From: Aphrocallistes beatrix | Taxonomy: Eukaryota > Porifera > Hexactinellida > Sceptrulophora > Aphrocallistidae | Assembly: GCA_963281255.1 (NCBI GenBank) | Contig: OY725488.1 | Coordinates: 620,001 to 684,000, forward strand | Direction: 5' to 3' | Length of the DNA: 64,000 nt | In this document: positions 30,901 through 40,520 of the stretch, in pieces | Position numbering within the stretch: position 1 is the stretch's first letter | Layout: the number at the start of each line of letters is the position of its first letter | The notes under the pieces: generated by a model | What the model was told of the DNA's origin: nothing | Databases searched by the model: none | Seen by the model: only the letters and a program-made list of their open reading frames with translations | Made by a program: the position numbers and the translations under genes

Positions 30901-33900
30901 TGTGGCTTGGCTGTATTTCACAAAATCGCCAAACAAAAACATAATTGCTCGGCCCCCATTTTTTTTGAGCTTTCTTACTATTATCCAGTTTATAGATACA
31001 TTATTGCATTTGCAATCACATGTATTATCACCTGCCCATCGTTAATTCACATACTAACCTCTTATCTGTCTCATGCATACAACGAGCAGCGAAAAATATA
31101 TATGATGAGGAGAGAATTCTTTATGTTTGCTCTGTTACTGATACAGCTACTATTTATATGGACCAGCACCTTCTATTGGCCGTTATTCATCTTAGTTCCT
31201 ATGATTATCTTAGTAACCGTGTTCCCTTGTCATTTGTATTTATACTACAAATACAACAGGCAGTTGTATCGGGCGATTCGGTGTAGGGAACAGGATGCTT
31301 GGTTTGAGGGCATTTATTCACACAAAAATCTGGTTAAGATGCTGAAGAATTTGAAAAAAGGCTCAATTCTATACTTTACCTTGATATTGTTATCGGCTAC
31401 TTCCTATTTCATTCTGATCTCTACATCAATAGTAGGCATGACAAAACCTAATGACTGTCTTGTTAAAAGCACGTTTCATCTTAATTTCAATTTTTCCACA
31501 GGAGAAGAGGTTAAAAAATTATATTCTTTTATACAAAATATTTTGTGTAATATTTTCTTCCTGCTTGGAATTTGGTTCTTATTTGTTCTTCACGCCTCAA
31601 TTATGTTGGAAGTAATCATCAAAATGTTCCAAAGAAGATATGCATATAATCATCCAACTAATTTTTCTCGTAGCATCATCTACCAACCTTTGATAGGAAA
31701 CAAATAAAAGTAATTGGAAAGGTTGCCATGTTCCCTCACATTCTTCCTGCGCAACAACGTATTTAATTATTTTATTATTATTTTTGTAAATGATTACTTT
31801 TTCATTAATAAGTTAATGATAACCTAACTTAATTTTGTCTTTTTCTCGAACATTTTTACTACAGGGGATAAGATGCGTTGTAATACAGCTTGCTTTAAAG
31901 GAATAAATATTCCGCTAGGTGAAGTTTGAAGAGAGACAATTTTGTTAAGATAAGATTACTGACACAAGGCACATATTTTGTGAGTAGAGGATCATCTAAG
32001 CTCCCATGAAATATTTTACTGATTTTTAGACCCTCCCTGATTATGCATCTTAACTAAATGCATTAAAAAAGTTATGCCACCTTGCCCATTTGGGATAACA
32101 GGGTAAATATGCAAATTGGCTTTATGTCAGAGTACTCTGTTTGATTATGATTTGTGACTTGGGGGAATGCCATACAGTCTGAATTGACTTGACTTTGTAC
32201 GGTACCTCAATCGGACTTAGCTTATGTAAGTATGATATCAATTAGTTCCCTCTGCTTCTCCCACTTCATTCTCTGCGAATGCCATCTCTCCTCGAACCAT
32301 CAACACAACTTGGGAACCTCCTCCTCCTTATCACTTGGGTGGAGTCATCACAAGCTACACACTCACGTACAGAGGTGTGGAGAGAGACACTTCTCTGAAG
32401 ACTAAAATACTGACTGTATTAAACGGTAGTATTTACATCACTCCTGCTCTGACTAACTTAGAAGAAGACACTCACTATGAGATATCTGTTCGAGCTAACA
32501 CGAGTGTAGGAGCAGGTCCTTGGACTAACATCACTGTTCATACTCCTGAAGATGGTAATTTTGCTTTCTTATTTTGATTGTATTTCAATATGTACTATCT
32601 CTATTCGTTCAATTTGTAGCTTTTCTTGTTTGTCGAGATATACGCATGTGGATACTATTTTATTTCTGATTCAATTAGTTCCATCTTCATCTGTTCGTAA
32701 CCTAACTACTTCGGTAACACAATTGAATGCTACATCAATCCTTGTAAGATGGAGTGTACCAGTTCTGAATGATCTGAACGGAGTTCTTCTCAACTATTCT
32801 ATCAACTATTCTGGCCTCGAGATTGACACACTTCCCAGAATCATCTACTTGTCTAGTCCTGGTTTTGGAGATCAATCAATCATACTGATAGACTTAGAAG
32901 AATACACAACATATTCTATCAATATTTCTTCCTACACGAAAGTAGGTAAAGGTCCAGATGCTATTGTGACAAGAAGAACTAACCAAGATGGTAAGCTAAC
33001 CTTGTTATTTCATTATTATTTTTTTCCACCATATCCATCATACAGTCAAATTTTAAAAGTTCGTAATAATGATCTATTTTATCGTATTGTTGATATATTC
33101 ACAGTTAATTAAATAGCTATTACTTATAAAACTAACAAAAATACAAAATTGTGGGATTTTTATTTGCCTCTCGATTTATTTTTCATTTCCATTTAGTTTC
33201 CTCTGGTCCTCCACTCAATCTTATCGCGTATCCTATCACACCTACCATCATAATTGCAGAATGGGATGTTCCTAACGTATACTTTCAGAACGGAGTTTTG
33301 AAGAAGTTTACTCTTCGTTATTCCAGTGTGGATATAGATATGAACACTGATAATGAGAGGATTATTCCTGTGAACGACAACAGCACAAGTTTTAGTTTCA
33401 CTATTTCTAACTTATTACAGGGAGCAACTTATCGAATTGATGTTTCTGCCTCCACTGTCGAGGGAATGGGACCTTACTCAGAAAGCGTATATATTACCAC
33501 TTTCCATACAGGTACGTTAGTGACTGTTTCCACTAATAATTGTATACTAAGTTTAACTAGTAAATACATTATTTGTATTTGTATTAGGTCCATCAAAGTC
33601 TCCTCGTAACCTGCTCATTCATGAAGTTACCACACAAAGTATTTCGTTAACATGGGAACCACCGGAAGAAGAGTTTATCAATGGATTATTGGACAAATAC
33701 GTTCTCACCTATCAAGGAGCTGAACTGGATCAAATGATGCATGTGCTTGAAATTCCGCTTAATGTTGATTCCGAAGATCTTCAATCAGCAGATCTTATCA
33801 ACTTACAAGAGAATACTTCGTATACTATTTCCATATCTCTGTTTGCTTCTGGTCAGATGAGTCCCCAAGTCAAGAAAGTAGTCCACACTCTGGACACAGG

Positions 33901-36900
33901 TAAATCCCGAGCTTTGTATTAATTGACAATATTTTAATTGTTTATTCATTTACATTCGTTTGTTTGTATAGTACCAACTGCTCCAGTACAAAACCTACGA
34001 ACCAATGAGTCCAGTCCTTTCTCTATATTGATTCACTGGGAAGATGTTCCATTCCAGGAACAAAATGGTGCAATTCTTTTCTATAATGTCACAACCGAAT
34101 TCACAGATCCTGCAACCAGAATTCCTGAATTGAGTGCAAATTTCTTTTGGAATAATCAGACGAATGGCAGTGAGAACTATCTCCTTCTCAGGAATCTCTG
34201 GCACACTGTTGAGTTTACAGTGAGTGTTTTTGCGTCTACTCGCCACGGCCCTGGTCCAACAGTGAATACTACTTTTATGTTGGAAGAAGGTTTGTTAGAT
34301 TTAAAATATTCAAAATTGGAATGTATTATATAAAACCGCGCTTCACTTGCTTGCGCTGTGCGACTTGCGGACACAAAGTCCGCAGATCACCTGAAGGCGC
34401 CTAGAGTTCAGCTATTCAATCTTATTTTGGGAATTTGTTTACTTTATGAACCTATTGTAAACAAAAGTAAGCAAATAATTTATCATACAGATCTGAAAAT
34501 ACGATATTCAAATTATATTCTACACCCCCAAATCCCATGTCCACCGTTGAAAGCTAGTTTCAAGCATATTTTTGAGATTTGTTTATTTAATCGTAGATTC
34601 ATCATTTGACACCTACATACCAATTTTTGTATCTCTACTTGCCAATTCTTCAATTAATTCAGACAAACGAACAAACAAAAAATATATAAGATAAACTCAT
34701 TATCAAAATGTGCGTAGTCATCATTATATTGCGCAACAAACTATAATTACATCTAATTTAAGCAAGTTTGTTGCATGCTTTACGCAGTCATAATACAATA
34801 TTAATGTTTTTTTAGCCAGGAAATCTCATTTTTGACCAATTTTGAAAAATTTTCATTGAAGTGTACACACAATTCCTGCGTTACTAGGGCACCGTAATCT
34901 AACTAACTTGGGCTATATCTCAATAATTGTAAGTGCCAGCACAAATAAAAGTAAATTATAGGTAGTAGGCGACTTCCTATTCACGACTAATAGTGTTATT
35001 TATTCACTTAAATATTATAGTTTTACCGCGTTATAGACCAATATGTCATTTTGTATTTGTAAAAGTTTTCGAGTTATAAGGCCAAATAATAGGATTACAG
35101 AATGATGCGTAATCATGATACTTAGCATATTTTGAAGATCGAAGAGTTAGGTGTAAATCTCTATATAAAAGAAAGAAAATCTTTTTAGAAACGAAACCAG
35201 TGATCTTCGAGCCAGCACGAGATGTGTTCATGACAACACGAGAAGATCCAACTAATGAATTCTTCTACTCGTGTGCAGCTGAAGGAAACCCCACACCGTT
35301 GGTTAGATGGTACAGAGATGATGTCGAATTCAACCCTAATTCTAGTAGACCATTTGAAATAACAATCACAATGAGGGACCTGGGTGATCAAGCTCGAAAT
35401 GTGTTTGTGTGTGTGGAACCGACAAGGAAATTCTACTCGTACTGTGAGTATCATCGTAACGAATGAAATCATTGATACTGATGATATCGATCAAACAAAT
35501 GAACAAATCAATATTCAAGAAAATCTGGACTCCGTACAAGCTACCAATCTTGCAGAGTTGGTTGACACTGTGTTAGTCCAGAGTAGCATGGTTAATGAAA
35601 CTGTGAATGGGACTAGTAATGGAACAATTCTTCCTGCTTCAATACTGTTCCGTAATGTGGTAGATAGATGGGATGCTCAAAATGAGAACAATACGAATGA
35701 AAATCTGTTTAATACCAATACAGAATTAATTCGATCTACTGAACTTCCGCAGAACGGGACTACTAACATTACTCCAAGACAGGTACGAATCTAGTTAGTG
35801 CAGTTCCTAGTATAGGAGATCCCTTATGTCATGATCGCCGTGCGACGTCCGTTCGTCTGCTCGCTCCTGGAAATTCTTTTGGGCCAAATTGCACCAAATT
35901 TGGTCATATACCTTATATGGTAGAGATTTGAACCTGTGTCCAAATTCTAAAAAAATTCACACCTTTCCACAAAGGTGTCAAAATGTATAACCAATCAGAA
36001 TCAAGTTACTTAATGGAGCTGCACTATCAGTCTGTCGGCTAACAGTTTTTTATGTGCTATTTAATTTATACACCATATAGTGGTCAGTGGTTTTCAATCT
36101 TTCTTTACCGGCGTTAATAGATATGCTTAATTTTAGTATTAGGTTCAGAACCACTGTCATCACTACAGTGTAGTTAATATTTTATATTTATTCTGTATTA
36201 TGCATTTGTAGGATAATTCCACTTGTCCACCACAGACTAAGATGGTATTCCAAACAGACGACTCGATAGCAAATGCTATTCGCGCGATTGAATCACTCGT
36301 ACCAAAGATTATTTCCACGATGCAGAATGTCGCTAATTTCTCAATAGTTAGTACTTCTAGCCTCCTCGAATCCAAAATGATCCAATTTATTAATATGTCT
36401 ACCACAAAAAGTCTGACTTTCCCAGAGATGAAGGGTGAGATGGATAGGAATGTGCAGGTCGTTATCCCATCTCAAATTTTTGAAAATTCAACTGATTTGC
36501 CGATTCGTGTAAGTTCATACTTGCAAATCACATTGTCTAAATTCTGAGATTTATATTAACAATTTCTTGTTATCCTGAATTTGTATTTCAGGTGACTACA
36601 ACGGTAATACCAGCTAGTAGGAAAGATCTGAGTGGAATAATCTCAGTTATATTGACACGAAACAGTCCAGATATGAGCTCTTTGTCTTTCTACGCTTCAT
36701 TTGATTCTACAACAATTACGCAACTATCGAGTGAAGTAAGTTACTTAGTATATTCGTATGTGCAGCTCATGTTACAGATCATGAGTTCAGGTATATGCTA
36801 CATCATATTTCTAATTCTGCTCGGAATTTTGAACTGCAATACAGTTACCTAGATTCTCGAGTATGCTGAACACGATAAAAACGTTTTTAGGGAGATTAGA

Positions 36901-38965
36901 AGAGGTCAAAAAAATGTCCAACTCCCTGTCAATAAACCACTGTGAGGTATTCCAGAATATGGACACCATATATAAATATTTTGATATGATTAGCTATTTT
37001 TAGAATTGAAGAATTGAATAGCATGGTTAGATACTCTTTCTCTCATTTAGATAACACTTCTCTTCCCATCCATTCCCTTACAAGGAGACAAGGAGTATGT
37101 GTGCTTATCACTTGATAATAACTCCGGATTATGGAGCTCCGATGGAATGACAACATTGGGTTTTGATCCAGGAACTAACACCATAATGTGTACTTCTAAT
37201 CATCTAACAAGCTTTACAGTTCTCATTCAAGCAAGAGAAGCAAGAAGGAGAGAGATGAGCTATCTTGAAAAGATTATTTCTTCTGTTTTCAGTTACATCT
37301 TATTGTCCATCTCATTCCTAGCAATGATTGTGACACTGATCCTATTCGCAGTAGCTGGGAAGGAATTTCTGAAAGTGGAAATGAATATTCTCTACTTAAA
37401 CTATGCCATTGCACTAACTCTTGGTATTGGAGGCTTCATTATTGGAATCGAATCAGTTAAAGATGTGCTAATCCTATGCACTATAGTGGGAGTATTTCTT
37501 CATTATGTATGGCTCTCAGTATTTTCCTGGAGTCTCTGCAATGGAATTCTCATATTCTACAGATTGTGGATAGGTAAGCTTCTTTTTTAATGCAGTTCTT
37601 ATTTGAGATGCCTTACTACCAAGACTGTTTTCCAACGTCTGCACACCCATATGCTCCATTCTACATTTCTGCCCAAATATGAAGTTATATGCACGCTCTA
37701 ATCCATTTTATCTTACGCCACATCAACATTAAGTATTATATATTTTCTAAATATTTTCACACATCTGATCACTATCTAAAGTATTACCGACCTTTTCTCA
37801 GTTATTTTTTAATTTTTATAATCTTGTTTTATTTTAAAATTTAACTCTAGGTATTTTGAATCAAAGGAAAATCTGGCCATATCTGCTTGTACTGGGATGG
37901 GGTCTCCCTCTACCTATTGTTCTCATATCTTCCAGTGTGAAACAGGCGGATTACGTAGGAAACAATACAGGACGTTGCTGGATATCGAGTGAATCAGGTC
38001 TTATCTGGTCGTTCTTAGGTCCTGTGTATCTAATTCTGTTCATAAATGCGATTATCCTCATCAGCAGTGCTATCCGTATCGGCACTGCACGCAAGCAACT
38101 GAGTGCTTTAAGGAAGGTCCATGGATTTCTCATAAGTGCTATCATTTTAACGCTAGTATTAGGTTTACCATGGATTGTATCCCTCGCTAAGTTTGCAGCA
38201 TTAAGTATTGAGAACATTACAGCATATCAAATACTGGATACTTTTGTTGACTGGGTGTTCATTTGTTTGATTTCTCCTGCCGGAGTTATATTCTTTTTTA
38301 TAATACTCAATCGCTTTAAAGAATTCAGGAAAACTTCCAAGAAGGGTAATGCAACTCACAGTCAGCATATTAGTAGTATAACAGGGAACCATACCAGGTC
38401 TAGGGATTATGCATTAGCAACTCAGCGATACAAAGTGCCAAGAACTCAGCGAGCAAACTCAGAATCAAAAGGTGCGATTACGATTCATTCTGAAAAACCT
38501 GATCCGAAAGACCCAGACTCTAGCATCTTTACAAGATCAGAACTTATTGACCATGACAAAAATGTCATACCTGACGGTAAACCACTAAGGCCTAGAAAAC
38601 CCCAAAAACCTCAGCCTCCACTGCATCCCCAAGAAGATGACATATTTGTGTACGAGAATAACATGGCTGAAAATCCTCTTTATGTTCCAATTGATGAAAT
38701 TTCGACTGCTGCCACTGGTCATGTAGACACGTTTGCATATGTTGAAGAAGATTTTACCACGCCCAATCCTATCTACGACTCAATTGACGATAATAAGACT
38801 ATTCCTCTGATCTTGGAAGATGATTTGCCCCGCAGTTCATCCACTTTTGAGCGTGAAGGTTTCATAAGACGCAGTCTTAATAAACTTGGCATTCTTAAGA
38901 CATCCACGTCTCAAACTCTTTCCTCAACCGGCAACGAGGAAGAAAAAGTAAATTCTGATTGCTAA
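24909..38965 (+). CDS. Receptor B: shorter CTLD-FN3x12-Ig-GAIN-GPS-7TM paralogue with a frameshift
   Basis: Nineteen exons with the same order as receptor A. Exon lengths total 6787 nt, two short of a multiple of three; adding the 5 nt missing from the Ig exon gives 6792 nt (2263 aa plus stop). As read, translation would stop at codon 1464 in the Ig exon (35464-35466), before GAIN and 7TM. All splice sites and all other exons are intact, and the 7TM exons are well conserved with receptor A. It is therefore a very recent pseudogene, a null allele, a gene making only a secreted CTLD-FN3 ectodomain, or an assembly error. Compared with A it lacks the equivalents of FN3-4 to FN3-11. An unrelated intronless gene lies in its seventh FN3 intron. 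Confidence 0.83.
25164..25529 (+). CDS. Receptor B exon 2: C-type lectin-like domain
   Basis: 366-nt CTLD exon differing from the receptor A copy at about three nucleotides (for example L-I-F-D-G instead of L-I-L-D-G, and I-S-W instead of R-S-W). The six-cysteine pattern is intact. Confidence 0.88.
25600..27330 (+). CDS. Receptor B FN3 exons 1-3
   Basis: Exons 25600-25905, 25972-26256 and 27019-27330. FN3-1 has one more codon than in A, in a local variable patch. FN3-3 is chimeric: its first ~250 bp match A FN3-3 (T-A-A-R-V-V-Y-L-S-N-P-D-F), while its end (V-Y-T-K-V-G-K-G) and following intron match A FN3-11. Confidence 0.9.
26257..27018. other. Intron homologous to receptor A 5903-6717
   Basis: 762-bp intron, alignable along its length to the receptor A intron at the same position, with indels. 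No gene or recognised repeat. Confidence 0.7.
27365..27763 (+). repeat. Interspersed repeat R1, copy 2
   Basis: Starts after a TTGTTTGTTTG tract with GTCCGAATTGATTGAAGAAT, contains GGCATGTAGGTGTCAAATGA, and ends with GC-rich palindromic sequence (CTGCGGACACACAGTGTCCGC; GCGCAGCGCAAGTAAGCG). Receptor A intron 15369-15685 is the uninterrupted version (…ATATCTTATGTTAAATAATT…). A TTAT at both borders may be the target duplication. Confidence 0.7.
28064..29497 (+). CDS. Receptor B FN3 exons 4-7
   Basis: Exons 28064-28372, 28455-28757, 28820-29125 and 29186-29497, classes T, K, G, S. They are close copies of receptor A FN3-12 to FN3-15, including their introns. FN3-7 ends N-Q-D-S rather than N-Q-D-G. 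Confidence 0.9.
29648..29818. mobile_element. Pogo/Tigger-like MITE (171 bp) flanked by TA
   Basis: Terminal inverted repeats of ~23 bp: CAGTGAAGATTGGATATAAC at the left, complement of CAGTGAAAATTGGATATAAC at the right. TA is present on both sides (29646-29647 and 29819-29820). An inner subterminal pair (ATTTGCGATYTGTC) is also repeated. CAGTG…ATATAACG ends are typical of pogo-class MITEs. Confidence 0.75.
29925..30060 (+). repeat. Dispersed repeat R2, copy 1
   Basis: CAGCCCTCCAGAGATACGCTCC, a GATCGATAAAT block and TTCACGCTCCTAAA recur in reverse complement at about 49935-50100 in a gene C intron. Family unknown. Confidence 0.6.
30610..31707 (+). CDS. Nested intronless orphan multi-pass (about 7TM) membrane protein
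   Basis: A single open frame of 365 aa lies wholly within the receptor B intron between FN3-7 and FN3-8, on the same strand. Hydrophobic segments: near residues 20-45 (MQVLMFVGGFGCLIFATTWC), 75-100 (FMVGISVSESLAFVSICGLA), 125-150 (IIAFAITCIITCPSLI), two close spans at 165-210 (FFMFALLLIQLLFIW and FILVPMIILVTVFPC), 255-280 (LYFTLILLSATSYFILIS) and 305-335 (ILCNIFFLLGIWFLFVLHAS). That makes about seven helices, with basic patches between them. I do not recognise the family: it lacks a clear DRY or NPxxY signature. No N-terminal signal peptide is seen. ATG at 30610 is the first Met in the frame; an upstream 5' exon cannot be excluded. The length and clean frame in an AT-rich intron argue for a real gene, or a retrocopy still under constraint. 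Confidence 0.68.
   Translation: MLHRFPLLKHFSNSEELVVYIMQVLMFVGGFGCLIFATTWCAYFLNRINILRKKIYYLKKQTYLECFDDLRNAKVDYIRSLFMVGISVSESLAFVSICGLAVFHKIAKQKHNCSAPIFFELSYYYPVYRYIIAFAITCIITCPSLIHILTSYLSHAYNEQRKIYMMRREFFMFALLLIQLLFIWTSTFYWPLFILVPMIILVTVFPCHLYLYYKYNRQLYRAIRCREQDAWFEGIYSHKNLVKMLKNLKKGSILYFTLILLSATSYFILISTSIVGMTKPNDCLVKSTFHLNFNFSTGEEVKKLYSFIQNILCNIFFLLGIWFLFVLHASIMLEVIIKMFQRRYAYNHPTNFSRSIIYQPLIGNK
31708..32245. other. 3' flank of the nested gene to the next receptor B exon
   Basis: 538 bp of AT-rich sequence with no recognised repeat. AATAAA-like words occur (for example near 31903, AGGAATAAATATTCC) that could serve as a polyadenylation site. Confidence 0.5.
32246..34289 (+). CDS. Receptor B FN3 exons 8-12
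   Basis: Exons 32246-32554, 32679-32990, 33197-33511, 33588-33899 and 33972-34289. The first two are classes T and S and correspond to receptor A FN3-16 and 17. The last three correspond to the non-amplified A FN3-18 to 20; the last is almost identical to its A counterpart. Confidence 0.9.
34325..34690 (-). repeat. Interspersed repeat R1, copy 3 (inverted)
   Basis: Reverse orientation relative to copies 1 and 2. It starts with GC-rich sequence (CCGCGCTTCACTTGCTTGCG, GCGGACACAAAGTCCGC) and ends ATTTGACACCTACATACC … AATTAATTCAGACAAACG. The corresponding receptor A intron lacks it. It sits in the 899-bp intron 34290-35188; the remaining ~500 bp shows nothing recognised. Confidence 0.7.
35189..35782 (+). 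CDS. Receptor B Ig-domain exon, frameshifted
   Basis: Aligns to receptor A 20304-20938 over its length. The first half reads through the Cys...Trp...Cys Ig core to V-F-V-C-V, then a 5-bp deletion shifts frame and a TGA follows at 35464-35466. In the shifted frame the remainder (N-R-Q-G-N-S-T-R … L-D-S-V-Q-A-T-N-L) is otherwise intact to the gtacga donor. The length difference from A is 41 nt: 36 in-frame (linker repeat) plus 5. Confidence 0.88.
35416..35417 (+). other. 5-bp deletion (frameshift) in receptor B
   Basis: Receptor A has 'gtgtggcaaggaacc' where receptor B has 'gtgtggaacc'; the missing 'caagg' removes one codon and shifts the frame. The TG-rich context could promote slippage or a sequencing artefact. 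Confidence 0.88.
35783..36211. other. Intron enlarged by an unidentified insertion
   Basis: 429 bp against 83 bp in receptor A. The extra sequence includes a higher-GC stretch (CGCCGTGCGACGTCCGTTCG, near 35841) of unlike composition. It may be a fragment of a mobile element; family not recognised. Confidence 0.5.
36212..36735 (+). CDS. Receptor B GAIN-like region, two exons
   Basis: Exons 36212-36508 and 36592-36735, phase 0-0. Collinear with receptor A, except that the second exon is 54 nt (18 codons) shorter, lacking an N/S/T-rich stretch. The V-V-I-P-S-Q-I-F motif is retained. Confidence 0.72.
36736..37050. other. Intron, no recognised content
   Basis: 315-bp intron before the GPS exon. 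Diverged from receptor A 21601-21764 and longer. Confidence 0.6.
37051..37573 (+). CDS. Receptor B GPS motif and TM1-TM3 exon
   Basis: GPS C-L-S-L-D-N…M-C-T-S-N-H-L-T-S-F-T-V-L with the H-L-T site at 37201-37209. Nine nucleotides longer than A (Q-A-R-E-A-R-R-R-E-M before TM1). TM1-TM3 are nearly identical to receptor A. Confidence 0.87.
37851..38965 (+). CDS. Receptor B TM4-TM7 and cytoplasmic tail exon
   Basis: TM4-TM7 match receptor A. The tail (about 200 aa) is longer and differs: a proline-rich SH3-type stretch (R-P-R-K-P-Q-K-P-Q-P-P, about 38590-38622), E-N-P-L-Y-V-P-I-D, P-N-P-I-Y-D-S-I-D, and an acidic/serine C-terminus sharing the L-P-R-x-S-x-T-F-E-R motif with receptor A. Stop at 38963-38965. 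Confidence 0.86.
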
Positions 38966-40471
38966 CTTAGAATGATCCTAAACAAAACAATTCATTTTAG
39001 GCTCGTTAACATTTTGTGCCTGTAGTATTTTTAGTGTGTGACATCTAGAGAAGATTTCCCAATAGTGTGTTGTATAATAGCTTGATGAGTTTTGTATTGT
39101 CCTGCTTTAAAATGGACGGACTTTGCTGAGATCGTAGTTGTTTGAGATTATATAAGCGTGTATTTGATTAAAAATATGAACATAGAAAATATTTAAACTA
39201 AATTACCCAGATGATATCTATCTGGACTATTGACAGTATCAAAATATCAAGCAATAGCACAAATATTCTGATATTTTAACGAAATAACGCATTTTTTTTT
39301 TTGAATTTTTCGATATTTCCACAGCTCAAAATAACGAATCAACCTTGACCCAATAAAAAAATTGAGATTATTATTAGACTATTAAATTTTATTGGATTTG
39401 AATTACAACGTTTACACTTTTTAATTATAGAAAATGATATTAAGAGTTTATTACAATTTCAAAAGAAATAATTATGGAAAAATTGAAACATTTGATCATT
39501 TTGTATTACTGTAAGTTAGTGTCTTGCAAAATATTTTTAAAGGTTTAGATTGTGGTAATTACTGTTTTCCAAAGTGGATTCCAAACTGATTACAGAAATG
39601 GATGGAATTGGGCTGGGATTAGACATGGTATTTTTTGTGAAGCTTTGAAACAGTCGAAAAATATTCTTGTAAATAGGTTATAACCAAAGACCAAACTGGA
39701 ATAATCACGTCAAGAGGTTAGTCAATTTATGCTTTTGTTTGTTAAACTATTATGAACATCTAATAGTACACGTACATGTACATATTACAATAGAACATGC
39801 ATAATCTGACATTCGCTGAGATAATAATGTCGGATCCATGGTCCAATTTGCATAATCCAATGTTAATTGGGATGGGGAACAGTGCCTGGTTATGCAGGTC
39901 TACGATATATGGCGTTTAGAACATCAATTAAAGCAACCTGATATGCATTTACTTCCTAGCTTACAGGTAATTTACTGTTGATTACACCAACATAACGTTA
40001 TAGATACGTATCAAGCACCATATAGCGAATATGAAGAGATGGTGAACCATCTGTTTCATGCTAATTTCTGAGACTATTAGTATCTTGAATAATTCTGCTT
40101 GCTATTCACTTAGGTAGACATTATGAATAGCATAATGCTGTTACAGATATACCTATGGGCCAAAAAGTAATTTGAGAAATTACATAGCCATTAATTTTGT
40201 GTGCCTTTCTACTGGTATTGGATATAGTACTGTATTCTCACTCTACATAACATGTCTACGTAAATTCCTAGCCTAGCTACTTCTTAGAATTTGCACCTCT
40301 GTAATCATATACTTTAGACATACACCAGTATATAAATTGCCTACAGCCAATTCTTGCTTGTATTACTTTTAGTTGGGTATACTGTCAGTTTTAGTTTGGG
40401 TATATTCGTAAAATTTCATTTCTAATTTTGATATATTTATATTTGGTATATTTTGTGAATATCTTGCGTTG
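38966..40471. other. Intergenic region between receptors B and C
   Basis: 1.5 kb, AT-rich. An AATAAA at 39352-39357 could be a receptor B polyadenylation signal, and a TATAAA at 40331-40336 lies 141 bp before the receptor C ATG; both are weak. It shows no resemblance to the A/B promoter block and no gene. Confidence 0.55.
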
Positions 40472-40520
40472 ATGAGAATTCAATTTTGTTTGGTTGCCAT
40501 ATTGGCGATCACGATTCAAG
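40472..40520 (+). CDS. Receptor C exon 1: signal peptide
   Basis: 49-nt exon encoding MRIQFCLVAILAITIQ with a gtaagt donor in phase 1. Same length and phase as in A and B but a different sequence. It is linked to the CTLD exon by a 2.6-kb intron with many repeats, so the join is inferred from phase and analogy. Confidence 0.68.

Noticed and set aside
35841..35880. Higher-GC stretch considered as a foreign or bacterial insertion
   Set aside because: Too short, non-coding and within an intron; more likely a mobile-element fragment.
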